DNA of 64,000 bases, taken from Diplocarpon mali. Its lineage: Eukaryota; Ascomycota; Leotiomycetes; Helotiales; Drepanopezizaceae. The notes under the pieces were generated by a model. It did no database searches, had not been told where the DNA came from, and saw only the letters and a list, made by a program, of their open reading frames with translations. Location: assembly GCA_024741835.1 (NCBI GenBank), contig JAENRP010000213.1, positions 1-64,000 of the forward strand, in the 5' to 3' direction. Shown piece by piece: positions 36,454 to 47,198 of the stretch (the first letter of the stretch is position 1; every line of letters starts with the position of its first letter). The translations under genes and the position numbers were made by a program.

Positions 36454-39400
36454 TTAAGTAGGATAATAAGGCATAGTCTGGACTATATTACCCTTTAGAG
36501 TAAAGAAAGCTATTAGTATAATTGAGAAAGCGGTAGATATATTTTAATAAGTCTTTAAAAAGACGTGCCTTATACTATAACTCTAGTCCGAATGGATTAA
36601 TAGAGCGCTATATAAGTTTAATAATTACTATATTGCTTACTTAGGCTATAGCCCTTTTAAGATCATACTTAGTTTTAATAGCTTAAATATAGTTAGCTAA
36701 TAGTTTCTAGCATTCTGCTAGCAGTCCTTAGCTGCGCTTATTAATAATTTAAATAATAAGCTGGAAAGTGCTCTATTAGATAGTAAGGACTATGCCGATC
36801 TAGTAGTCGATTATATAGTTAAGAGGTAGGAGATCTAAGAAACTATCGACGCCAGATCTGATCTTTCTCGCTAATATATAAAGGAACGCTTTAACTTAGG
36901 AGTTTATTTAAATAAAGCTCTGATTTTAAGATAGTTGTTTATACTATTTAATAAGAGATAGTTAGGTAAGAAGTTGCGTCCTATATAGCGCAGGCCTTTT
37001 ATTATTATCAGCTATATTAGTAAGATAGGGAAATTGTATACTTTCCGCTAAATCGATAGCTTTAGTATATATGGCCATTTTTATAGTAATTATCTAAAGG
37101 CGTTCTAATTATAGGAAGGCCACTTAATTATATCGAACGAATAGGAGCTTCTGGTATTCCAGAATATCCGACTCAGTAATATAGCGTTCAAATTGCCTAA
37201 GGCGGTATATATAGTAGCTGGCGCCTATCGCACTTAAACTGCTATATGCCTTAGTTCCAAATGCTTCCCTTATACCGATAGCACGACTTTTATAGGTTAA
37301 TTATTACCAACCTATTATAAGATACGTTTCCTTATAGGTTATTCTTAATTTTCTATTATCAGTTGATAATACTAATAGAGTTTTAGGACTCTACTATCTA
37401 TAAAGCGCTATATAAGCAGGAGATAAATAGGTATTATAAGCGGCTCTCTTATTCGCTTTCTATACTAGGTATTACCTAAGTTAGAGCCTTGATATACTTA
37501 ATCTAAGGTAGAGTATAGGCTATAACTGGTCTAATAGCCTTTGCTTATTTTATCATATAGCTATCTTCTTACTAGGTTGGTAGGACATCTAGTACTATAC
37601 TACTCAAAGGGCTTCATACGTGCTATAAGAAGTAAACACCTTCTTAAATGGAAAGGGTGTTATTAGTCAGCTTATAAGGTGCCTTAGGCATCTAAATGTA
37701 CTATAAATATCTTCTCTTAGAGTTTGCTCCTCCAAGTCTAATACAACTCCCTATTGTACCAGTTATTTGTGGGCGAGGCGGATGTGGCGGTGCCGCCGCT
37801 GCGCGTACCGGGCTCTGGTGGCTCTCCGCCAACCCGCGAGGGACATCCCGCGCGCCGGCACCCACCCGCTCGGGAGCTCTCCGACCGGGGCTCGGGACGC
37901 GGCTCCGGGCCGGCTCTCGCCCGGCTCGCGTCGCGGCGCGGATGCAGACCGGGCCGGACCTGGTCGGGGTGCCGAGTCGCGCCCACCTATCCCGCCTTCC
38001 TCGGGATCATTCCGATCTGAAGGATAGTATCCGCCGAAGCCTACTCCTACCGAGCTCTGATCCGTCCCATCCTCCAGGACTTGGATATCCCACGACGAAC
38101 GATGCCTCCAAGCCTACTCGGAGTGAAAGACTGAGCTTGAGATTCCTTCCACCTCTCCTATGCTTACCTACAGGGTCTGGTCAAGTTCAGAACAAGGCCC
38201 ATCGAGCTCGGTCAGCTGCATCGTGCCACTCCCCGGGCCTCACACGCGTCTCGTGCCGGTGTCGCGGCGCGCATCCGTCGGGAGCGCTAGGCATGTGAGG
38301 AGGACAGGAAACCGGTCGGGAGAGAGAGTCTGTTGGTATCACATGAGGTGTGTGCACACGTGCGACGCTTCTCGACTACGGAGGATGATATTCGGCGTTG
38401 TAAAGCTTGTCTCTCCAAGCTCCCCGTGGAGAGCGAGAAGTACATGTAGTAGCTAGGACCAAGCCATGCTGCCAAGCCGTGGGAGCGGAGGGGTAGTCAC
38501 GTGGTTAACACGTGACTCGTATCCCGCCAGGGGGGGCCAGCACGACGGCGATTCCGTGCGAGTGGTGGCATCGGAGGCCTTCTCCCGGCACGAGCTGCTC
38601 TCGATTCTCTGCCGGCCTTCTCCCTCCCCAAGCTCCCGACCGGCCCTGGCCGAGTCGACGCTCCCTCATCGCCGGGCTCGGGATCGCGCGACGCTGTGCT
38701 GCTTCCCGCAGCAACTTGGTTCGAGGTAAGAAAGCCTGTCAGCGTCGGGCGATGCTACTCGCGAGGGGGCGGACGGCGAGCGCCAGCCGCGAAAGCAATC
38801 GGTCTGCTGCGGCGTGGGGCGGGCTTTCTCCACTCCGGGGGGGGGGGGGATGAGAGAATAAATAGCTGATGCAGAAGGCTGCGGGGATCCCAGACATCGG
38901 TGCTGACCCCGTCAGGAATCTCCTCCCACCAAGCTCGGGCTCTGGGAATTGTGAGGGCGCGTAGGTTGGCGAGTCGCTCATCCGAACACATGGGGGGGGA
39001 CCATGGAGAGACCCTCGAACTTGTTCAACGCTCACGCGCACCACCGCGACTACGCCGACTGTCACTGTCCCCGGCCCCACTCCCCAGCCTCGCTGTTGAC
39101 ATGGCATGTCGTATCGCCGATGCACTTTCATCTCTCATCTCGTGCCCCGAGATTGGGTTGATGCACTTGCGGCTTATGCAGGCGCCTCTCTGTGCACGAA
39201 TACCGGAGCGCGGCTCACTCCTGGCCGGGAGGAGATTTGACGGGGAAAAGGGGGGGGGAGGCTGGCTCGCTGACCACATCGGCTCCCATCTCGCCAATCT
39301 ACCCACCACGCCGGACGGCACGCCGGACGGCGGGGATCTGGATTCGCTTCTTCGGCCCGCGGACCCGCGTCGGGAAGAGATGTCGGACCCGGTCAACCGG

Positions 39401-39501
39401 CCCGGTCTGGCCAATTTCGGCGGGGAGCAGCCTCGGTCGCGCACCGCTCCACCCGTGATTGGGATGCGACCGCCGCCTCCTCGCAAGACGGACGAGAGAG
39501 A

Positions 39502-39549
39502 GGATGGCGATGGTGATGGCCATGGTGATGGCCATGGTGATGGCCATGG
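39502..39549. repeat. Short tandem repeat, 12-bp unit GGTGATGGCCAT
   Basis: About four copies of GATGGCCATGGT-type units in a row. Confidence 0.85.
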
Positions 39550-39939
39550 CGCGCCGGAAACCTCGCGTCCCCCTGGTCCTGCGGTCCGGCAGGGGATCGA
39601 TTGAAACCTCGGACGAAACCTGGGCCGCCTCCCCCCCCGCTGCCTCATAGCCCACCCGTCACCCCAAGAAACATGTAGATTGAGGCAATCCCTTCGGCTG
39701 CTCGCTCCGCAGGCACTCGCCTCCATGCTTCGCTTTACATGCAACACTCTCGCGCGCACAGCTGTCCTGCTTCGGCTTCCCGGTCGGATGCTTATGACCG
39801 GCGCTTGTCTACACAAGACAGCGGTCGATTGGTTCATCGAGGCGTCTGGCGCTGGCAATACCGGCTGTTGATATATGTATCGGGGTTCTCTTCCTTGAGG
39901 AATAGCCCTTTTGGTCTTGTTTACTTCGCCTCTCTACTG

Positions 39940-40030
39940 CCTTTGTCCTCTCCTCTCTTCTCTTCTCTACTGTCTCTTCTCTCCCTTCTCTCTCTTCTCT
40001 CCTCTCTCTTCTCTCCCTTCTCTCCCTTGG
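39940..40030 (+). promoter_or_regulatory. CT-rich tract upstream of the secreted LPMO-like gene
   Basis: A pyrimidine-rich run of CTCTCTTCTC repeats ends about 150 bp before the start codon. CT-rich blocks near transcription starts are common in filamentous fungal promoters; the role here is inferred from position only. Confidence 0.45.
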
Positions 40031-40182
40031 TGGCAGTCCCTACGACCCTCCCCTTCGTCTGTCTATTCTCTTCCATCACAGCTGTGCTGCCGCTCTCTTT
40101 TCACAGAAGCCCTCGCCCACTTTCTACCTTCTACCTTCTCCCCCCCATACCCAACCAGCAGGCAAGCAGTGCCCCGGCCAGA

Positions 40183-40962
40183 ATGCATTCCTCCGCCATC
40201 CTCGCCGCCGCCGCCCTCGTCACTGCGGTCGCGGCTCACGGCTCCATCACCACTCCACTGCCCCGGGCCGCCGGCGAGAACTACAAGACCGTGTGCGGGC
40301 AGCAGGTCTACAACAACCAGGCCGCCGACCGCAACGGGAACATCCAGGGCGTCTTGCAGGTCGCCAACGGCCAGACCGATGTCACCCCCGCCTGCAACGT
40401 GTGGCTCTGCAAGGGATTCACCTTCGAGGACAACACGGCCAACGTGCAGACCTACACGCCCGGCCAGGTCGTGCCCATCACCTTCAACCTGGCCGCGCCG
40501 CACACCGGCACGGCCAACATGTCCATCGTCAACACGGCCTCCAACACCATCATCGGCAGCCCTCTCTTGAGCTGGGACGTCTACGCCAGTACCTCGGTGC
40601 CCATCAGCTCGAGCGAGACTTCGTTCAGCATCACCATCCCGTCGGATCTCGGCTCCCAGTGTGCCACGGCCGGCGCCTGTGTCATCCAGCACTTCTGGGA
40701 TGCGCGTTCCGTCGACCAGACCTACGAGTCGTGCATCGATTTCACCGTGGCCGGGTCAGGATCCGACCCCGCCGGCGCCCCTCCGGTCACGCCGGCGACG
40801 ACCCCAGCTGCCAATCCCCCAGCCACCACGCCGCCTTCGACACCGGCGACGACCCCGCCCGCGGCGCCGCCCGCGGCCCTGACCACGCTCCGGACGTCCG
40901 TCACCAGCGCTGCCGCCCCCCCTGGCGTGACCCCGTACGGCACAGACGACTGCGACCTGTAG
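40183..40962 (+). CDS. Secreted LPMO-like / chitin-binding type-4 domain protein
   Basis: A single-exon 259-residue protein. Residues 1-18 form a signal peptide (MHSSAILAAAALVTAVAA), and cleavage exposes His19 (HGSITTPLPR). N-terminal His is the hallmark of copper-dependent lytic polysaccharide monooxygenases. A second His107 in APHTG and the segment QHFWDA (169-174) are candidates for the rest of the copper site. Cys38, 71, 76, 160, 166 and 184 could form disulfides. Residues about 190-245 are a Pro/Thr/Ala-rich linker, with no GPI tail and no C-terminal binding module. The ATG at 40,183 is chosen because it starts the signal peptide, although the frame is open further upstream. It resembles fungal proteins annotated with the LPMO_10/chitin-binding type-4 fold. 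Catalytic activity and substrate are inference. Confidence 0.78.
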   Translation: MHSSAILAAAALVTAVAAHGSITTPLPRAAGENYKTVCGQQVYNNQAADRNGNIQGVLQVANGQTDVTPACNVWLCKGFTFEDNTANVQTYTPGQVVPITFNLAAPHTGTANMSIVNTASNTIIGSPLLSWDVYASTSVPISSSETSFSITIPSDLGSQCATAGACVIQHFWDARSVDQTYESCIDFTVAGSGSDPAGAPPVTPATTPAANPPATTPPSTPATTPPAAPPAALTTLRTSVTSAAAPPGVTPYGTDDCDL

Positions 40963-41058
40963 GTCAATCCCCCGCCTGGGCCCGCACTCTGCCCCTGGTC
41001 ACGGGCTCGCCAGCTTTGCATTCTTGTATATATCATCGGCATGATGGCTGGGGTTTCT

Positions 41059-41093
41059 GTCGTCGTCTTTGTTGTTGTCGTCGTCGTCGTCGT
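41059..41093. repeat. GTC/GTT trinucleotide microsatellite
   Basis: A GTCGTCGTC TTTGTTGTT GTCGTCGTC-type run about 100 bp after the stop codon of the LPMO-like gene, probably in its 3' UTR. Confidence 0.8.
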
Positions 41094-41312
41094 GATGGGT
41101 GCTCGGTCCGTGACTTCTTTGCCTGAAGGATCCCGTGGTTAGCCTCTAGCTAGAAGGAATTGACTTCCTGATGTATCGCGATCTTGCTCCCTCACGTGTC
41201 TCGCGTATCTTCTGGCATCGACCCCTCAGCCCCCACTCCCGACTGCTCGTCGGCTACGTCGCTGCATGTGATCGCCAGTCAGGTGACCTAGCCATGCCAT
41301 CAGTCGGTATAA

Positions 41313-41351
41313 NNNNNNNNNNNNNNNNNNNNNNNNNNNNNNNNNNNNNNN
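41313..41351. other. Assembly gap (39 N)
   Basis: A run of 39 undetermined bases. The open frames that run across it are artefacts. Confidence 0.99.
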
Positions 41352-42989
41352 CCGCATCGAAGTCAAACCCATTCTTACATGACCACCTGCACACCCTTCA
41401 TCTTCGGAAAGCCAGATTCTACCCCCCACCACCCCCCAAGATCGGGGTTGAGTCTGATATCAGACATAGTCAGTCGCTGGCCGGTTGCCAGTCCTGACAC
41501 GAGAATGGGAGACCGGCGAGCTGAGAATGGTATCCTACCGTGCAAGCTAGCTTCTTGTTCTCGTCGCGTCCCTGCCCCGACGTGTCACGCGGCTGGCTCC
41601 AGGGAAAACCTGGGGCATGCGGTTCCCGCAGATGCAAAGCGGTTAATAACAACAGCTCTTCGGTGGAGACGCGCTGCTGCTACTCGCAGAATCAGCATTC
41701 GCGTTGGAGACCAAGAGGGAGCCGCGTGGTATATGTCCTGGTTTGTGGTCTGCTCGATCAGAAGGCTTTAGATCTCCGGCCACAAGCGTCCGCATAAGAA
41801 AGCAATGAGTAATGTACCTCGGCACCTACTCGGTGGGCAGGTGTACTTGGGTCACCGAGATCATGGCATGCCGCTTCGGCAAGCTCCAATGGACCAAGAA
41901 AAACAAGAGAAGAGCAGGCTCACGATCGATCGCATATCAGACCAACAATCGGGGAAAAAGCCGCGAGGGTGGGCGTACGTATACGCTGCTCACGACACCC
42001 AGGGCAGATTTAGGGTCTCGTAGATGACCCGACTCCTGACGGGATACGCGGACGGGATACTCGGAGGTTGAGAGAAACTTTCCCCCGGCTGGTCAAATGC
42101 GCGAGGTGAAGAAAAGCTCCGAGTATATCCCGCTCGGGTGCGCTACTTGAACCATCACACCGGCTCTCGCGGAGTCAAGCCTGGGAGGGATCCTACCAGC
42201 ACGCCTTGATGACGCACATCGCCCACGCTGTGTTGGATGAGTGCGACGTTCTCAGCCTCCGAGAGGCGACAGAAAGGAATCGTTCTCGACGGCAGAGACG
42301 CCGATATACTCGTCTTTTCATGACCCCCGGACCGGACGCCGTCAGCCGCTGTGGGCACGTCTTGAGTAGGGAAGTCCATCGCTGGACGCGGCCGACTTTG
42401 CCTCCTACGTCGATGGCAGGGTCCAAAGGACTTGACTCTGAACGGAAAGCAGTCGCATAAGATTATGATCAAGAGAACTTGAGGCCACCAATGAACACTA
42501 CCACCGATCAGACGAGATCGGCCTGTAAGACGTACGATACGTCGAGTGCCCAAGGCAAGACGACATCCTTGTGCCCACGGAGGCATGGCAGAGGGCTGGC
42601 GCTTGGATCGAGGTGAAAAATTGCAAGCAATGCAGGAGACACGCGAAAACCCGAGAGCAGAGAAGCCTCCCCCCGTAGACGAAAGAAGGGGAAACTCGGG
42701 CGAAGTAGAGATTGAGACCAAGGTAGCTAGCTGGAAGGGCATTGCAGCCTTGTGACAAATACCCTTGCGAAGGAAGGTTACGAGAATGGACATCTCCAAC
42801 GGTGTAATGAATACGGTTTACAAAAAGTCAGAGCTCCAAAGAAGCTTCATGAAATCCCGAGAAGCCCATGTAAATATCAGCCCATGGTCCCACTGTCTCT
42901 TCTTCGCATTGATGTCTAAATCTGGCAGCACAAGCACGGCAGCGGCTTTCCAGTCTCTCGTAGGTCCAGTTGAGCGCAGATTTCTGCAC

Positions 42990-43573
42990 CTATGACACCA
43001 TCTCCACATCTTTCCCATTCAGCTCTGCCTCCTCCCGCGCCTCTAAGAACACCCTGGCCTTCTCCCACAGCTCAGCCTCCATATCTCTCCCGACACGTCC
43101 ACTCCTACTATTCAACCAGCCGATATCCAGCTTTCCCATACTACCAACATCCGCCGTAGCGGCATCAGCTTCTGGCGCGGCTCTCCCTGACATCCCGCTC
43201 ACTGCCTGCGGACCCTTCTTCCTCACTTTCTCGGGCTTTATGATGTTAGCCTCTTCCAGGCCCCATATGTTCCGGCGCAGCACGACGTCGACTTTTTGAA
43301 GAGTGGTTAGGTAGGAGTCGGAAGCTTCTTGGAAGGCCTTTTGGCGCGAGGAGGTGGGCTCTTCTCGCTGGGACTGAGTGGCTGAGAGGGTTTGGAGAGC
43401 TAGGCCAGCGGATTGCAGGAGCTGAGTTATGCTCTGCCGGATATCAGTGAGGGTATAGAAGGGCAGCGTGGGATAGGAAGCACCTTGTCTATGTCATTGA
43501 GCTGTTGGATGCGCTCCGCCTTGGTGAAAGGGAGACTGGAGCTCTTATCTTGCTGACTTGAAGAAGTTGACAT
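42990..43573 (-). CDS. med11: Mediator complex subunit 11
   Basis: Two exons: 43,573-43,484 (30 codons, MSTSSSQQDK...LNDIDK) and 43,433-42,990, separated by a 50-bp intron (43,483-43,434; GTGCTT...GGCAG). The joined protein has 177 residues. Med11 is a small head-module subunit of Mediator, which bridges activators and RNA polymerase II in the nucleus. Recognition rests on the N-terminal helix block FTKAERIQQLNDIDKSITQL and the following LLQSAGLALQTL, typical of fungal Med11. The rest is helical and charged (RKAFQEASDSYL, AELWEKARVFLEAREEAEL). It is divergent from TAF5 over 351 bp. Splice choice is supported because it restores the conserved helix across the join. Confidence 0.88.
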
Positions 43574-43924
43574 CTTGTTTGAACCGTCTGCGCCGACGAT
43601 TGTTTGACAGAAGTCAGAGATGTCCGTGCGTTGTCGAGAGACAGGTAAAGCAAGGGAGGGTAAGGTTTGGATTTAGGATCTGAACGCGATTAGCGCGGCT
43701 CTGCGGGAGCTAGCAGTAACGCGCGCGGCCATGTCGATTCTGCGCTGTCAATCGCATCACGATTCCCGGCCTCTTCTGATCCAACCCTCCCTTCTCACCA
43801 TTCGAGCCCGCGTTGTCTTGAAATCGCGTTGGAATCGAGTACCGCTAGGGCAATGCTGAACGATAGGAACAGAGGCTGAGGTGCGCGCGTATTATCATGA
43901 CAACCACCTACTAGGCCTACCATC
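43574..43924. promoter_or_regulatory. Shared bidirectional promoter of med11 and taf5
   Basis: 351 bp between two start codons pointing away from each other, with no TATA box obvious in either direction. GCGCGCGG and GTGCGCGCG stretches occur. Co-regulation of the two genes is inferred only from the arrangement. Confidence 0.55.
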
Positions 43925-46610
43925 ATGTCGCATCCACCGCAGGGGCCCGGAAATGGGCCTCAAAGTGCAGGATTGGGAATGCAACATCCGCAAGCTGGTC
44001 AAGGGGCAACTGTAGCGGTTCCGGGCTCAGGCTCGAATATGTCACCACAGAATTTGAATCAAATTGTAAGCCATAATTCCTTGCGTCGAGTCCCTTGGCA
44101 AGCTTTGATTGAAATGGCGTCCAAACCGACTGAAGCTCTGTATCGTCGGCTATGAAAATGACGGGAATCACATGCGCTGCCACATCAGTATAGTTTTCTT
44201 TATTTTCCTTGATCTACTACACCACTATACGTCTCCCCAGAGCGAGCCGCCGCTCGTTACAGGCCGGAAGTGATGATTAGCATGCACACTGCATCAGCTT
44301 TATTTTCAAGGTAAAACTATGTCACAATGCCATGCATTTGGCATGACTGGCTTACATCGCTGGTTGATTTGACCTGCGCTCTCAATGTTATTTGGTTTGC
44401 ATTCTCTGAGTAACGAATCTGTCAGATCGCCTACTAAACTGGAAGCAGGTCATTGAGTATCTAGTTAAAAAAGGATACAACAGGACAGAACAAACACTTC
44501 GAATGGAATCCTCTAACCTTGACAAGGATGGGAGGCCTATTCAAGATCGCGCGGAGGATCTTGGAAATGGTAAATACTCCAAGGCCTTCGAGCTTCTCAG
44601 CAATTGGATTGACCAAAATCTTGATATTTACAAGGTATTTCTTACTGCCCTCGATCGGATCGGATCGGATTCTAACTCGATTGATAGTCTGAGTTGAGAC
44701 GGATTTTATGGCCCATATTCACCTACTCCTTTTTCGATCTCATTATAGACGCTGATCCGGCGGAGGCTCAGAAATTCTTTCTGAGATTCAGCGGACAATT
44801 CGATCGTGTCCACGACGATGAACTCAAGATTTTCTCTACAATCAAACTTCCTCAGCAGATATTTGATAATCCTATTGCGAAACTCTACCGAGAAAACAAA
44901 TACCGCCTGCCTCTCAACACAAACGCCTATTTTAATCTCATCACGTTTCTCGAGAGCAAGGCAAAGGAAGGCGGAACCGTAATTATCCTTATACTACAGT
45001 CATACTGTGACATTCGAGAAACAAGACGTGGGCCTATTAACCAGTTCAGTTTTGATGCGATCATTAATCAAGGGCGAAACTTGGATTCTGAGGAAGCTGA
45101 TTTTCAGGAGGGTGTCGTGGGCGCGTTCACAGGTGTCACCAACAAGGACATAATGGATAACAATGCCACGCTAAGATTGGGGATGATGCCAATCGAAGGG
45201 GAGCTTGCGCAAGATGTTCGAGCCGAACTTGAGGACGAAGACGCAAGGAACCCTCCACCGCTCGGCAAAAATTCACTCGTGGAAGAGTTTGAACAAAACA
45301 TCAAACGCGAGGATAGCGCCGACGGTCCAAATCGCAACGAGATTCCCTTGCCACCATCACGAGCTCGAGATGTCATTATGGAGGTGCAGAAGATAAAAGA
45401 AAACAGAGATCGGTTCCGGATCGAATCGCGAAGTAGCGGAATCGGCCCCGGTGTCTCGGTCTGCATGTTCACTTTCCACAACACTCTTGACACGTCGGTA
45501 ACTTCTCATTGAGGTACCGACATTCTACTGACGTTCGATAGTATTACATGCATCGAGTTCTCTGACGACACTAATCTGGTTGCTGTCGGAACCGAGGAGT
45601 CGTACATACGAGTGTGGCACTTACACGGTGACCCTCTCCCATCCATCGTACAGTCTGCGGGAAACGAGACTCAACCCTCGAGCTCACGTCGCTTGATTGG
45701 CCATTCGGCGCCAGTATACAGCGTCAGTTTCTCGCCTTCCATTTCTGGACCTGACAACCCCGACCCAAGTGTTCCATCAACTGCCCCCAAGCTCCTCCTG
45801 TCGTCGTCCTCCGACAAAACCGTTCGCCTCTGGTCGCTCGAAGCATGGACCTGTTTGGTCGTCTATAAAGGCCATGAGGGGCCAGTCTGGAATGTGAAGT
45901 GGGGACCGTTTGGTCATTACTTCGCTACTTGCGGATGGGATAAGACGGTTCGAGTTTGGGGCCAGGATCACATCTCATACCTCCGTCTGATGATCGGCCA
46001 CGACACGAGTGTAAACCAAATTTCGTGGCATCCGAACGGGGCGTACGTTTTCTCTGCCAGCGATCAAGCCGATAAGAGTATCCGGATGTGGTCGTTCACG
46101 ACTGGGGAGTGTGTTCGCGTGTTCACCGGCCACACAGACTTCATCAGCGCTCTGGAATGCAGCCCAAGTGGCAAGATCTTGGCATCAGGCGATGGAGGTG
46201 GCAGTATTATGCTATGGGATCTCGCCAAGGGCACACAAATCAAGCGCTGCAGAGGTCACGGCAAAGGCGGGATTTGGTCTCTGTCTTTCAGTGTCGAGTC
46301 CACAGTGCTCGTATCAGGGGGGGCCGACGGGACTGTCCGAATTTGGGACGTAGAAGTTCCTACCGACCCACACAAGCCCGAAGGAGAGGTCGTCGGTACA
46401 GGTGGCCAGGCGGATGCGACGCGTCTGAATGGTGCTGTTGCGAGCGCTCAACCAAATCCTATAGCTGTGGCTGGTGGCAAGAAAAAGGGCAAGGATACCA
46501 CAATTACGGCTGATCAAATCAGTGCTTTCCCGACGAAGAAGACTCCGGTTTATAAGACGAAGTTCACACGCATGAATCTAGTCATGGCCGGTGGTTGTTA
46601 TCTTCCCTAA
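43925..46610 (+). CDS. taf5: Transcription initiation factor TFIID subunit 5 (TAF5), WD40 protein
   Basis: Four exons: 43,925-44,065; 44,449-44,634; 44,688-45,493; 45,542-46,610, giving 733 residues. Introns are 383, 53 and 48 bp; the first carries TACTAAAC 10-15 bases before its AG, and the last uses a weak GTCGGT donor. TAF5 is a scaffold of TFIID (and of SAGA in many fungi) at RNA polymerase II promoters. Domains: a Gln/Gly-rich N-terminus (1-47); a LisH-like helix pair ([20 protein letters not shown], from residue 48); the TAF5 N-terminal domain ([16 protein letters not shown] to [13 protein letters not shown], about 112-215); an acidic linker; and C-terminal WD40 repeats from about residue 400, with clear [35 protein letters not shown] and [10 protein letters not shown] units. 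All joins keep the conserved frame (2,202 nt of CDS). Confidence 0.93.
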
Positions 46611-47198
46611 GCGTCTAGGCTAGCGCGTAGTTGTATGATATAATATGCAATTCTGAGAGTGGTTTCAGGCGTACTTTGCGCGAGTATCCCGATACCAGGA
46701 CGCTCGTGGACATTGCTAGAACATGAGGGTAAACTTCTTCCGATACGTGGTTGCCGGTGAGTCTTGTACCAGTCGCAGGTAGGTCAAAATTGCGGCGTGC
46801 TACTTGATTTCAAGAATCAAATGAGTATTCGCCGCAAGAAACTCGGAACCATCCCATGCCACACAATAGGATACTAAGTTTCCAATATGCAGATGGTACT
46901 TTCGATATATGACTTCGACGTACTATCATCTCTCATTTTGTTTGGACCTTACTGGACATCAGTTACAGGCATTCTATCAGCTTGGCTTCGACAGCCGAAT
47001 GCTTTCGAAAAAGTGCTTTGGGATGTCAAGATAACAACAAATAACTATATCGTGAAAATGTACCTAAGCGACCCCTGTAAATGCAGTTTGCCGTTGCCTC
47101 ATCGCGAGGTCTTGGCAAACTAGAGGCCTGCGAGATCAACTCTAGCTCCTACGTCCTGAGCTTCATCTAGCACTCCAAACCATCAAAACAACGACACC
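46611..47198. other. Intergenic region between taf5 and vps5
   Basis: About 590 bp between two genes on the same strand, expected to hold the taf5 3' UTR and the vps5 promoter. The 78-codon frame at 46,887-47,123 has no recognisable features and is not called. Confidence 0.5.

Larger units (their letters stand above)
28106..37760 (+). mobile_element. Ty3/Gypsy fragment (RNase H end to integrase and beyond), split by a chromovirus
   Basis: Plus-strand sequence reads the end of RNase H near 28,280 (IPGLRNKVADAL-like), an integrase zinc-binding region (28,860-29,040), and the integrase core opening IIDYFSRYAQAQAF at about 29,115. It stops at TTAAG (29,282-29,286) and resumes at 36,459 with integrase sequence (IIEKAVDIFQQV-like) through to about 37,740. 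RNase H before integrase is the Gypsy order. Many RIP stops are present. Its right end coincides with the composition break near 37,765, and no LTR was found there. Confidence 0.7.
37765..40182. other. GC-rich intergenic stretch at the compartment boundary; no gene supported
   Basis: AT-rich transposon sequence gives way within a few tens of bases near 37,765 to sequence rich in CpG (CCGCGCGCCGG-type runs). Long frames exist on both strands (for example 38,900-39,604 plus and 39,025-39,858 minus), but they overlap each other in conflicting frames, have no recognisable domains and are explained by GC-rich composition. The stretch holds a G-run at about 38,840, a 12-bp tandem repeat at 39,502-39,549 and a CT-rich tract upstream of the secreted-protein gene. 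Confidence 0.6.
40963..42989. other. Intergenic stretch with an assembly gap; no gene supported
   Basis: This holds the 3' region of the secreted-protein gene (with a GTC-rich microsatellite at 41,059-41,093), the N gap and about 1.6 kb of unremarkable sequence. The 42,155-42,799 minus frame (214 codons) has no recognisable motif and overlaps competing frames, so I do not call it. Confidence 0.5.

Noticed and set aside
37696..38298. 200-codon plus-strand frame across the compartment border
   Set aside because: It begins in RIPed Gypsy sequence and runs into GC-rich DNA; there is no recognisable protein and it is explained by composition.
38900..39858. Long overlapping frames on both strands (234 codons plus, 277 codons minus)
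   Set aside because: They overlap in conflicting frames, are Arg/Pro/Gly-rich as GC-rich random sequence would be, and show no domain or splice pattern.
40293..41126. 277-codon frame overlapping the LPMO-like gene
   Set aside because: An Arg/His/Gly-rich frame-shifted shadow of a GC-rich coding sequence whose main frame has a signal peptide and conserved motifs.
41171..41497. Frames running through the run of N
   Set aside because: They cross an assembly gap and are artefacts.
42155..42799. 214-codon minus-strand frame
   Set aside because: No recognisable motif, several overlapping frames, and no splice or homology support.
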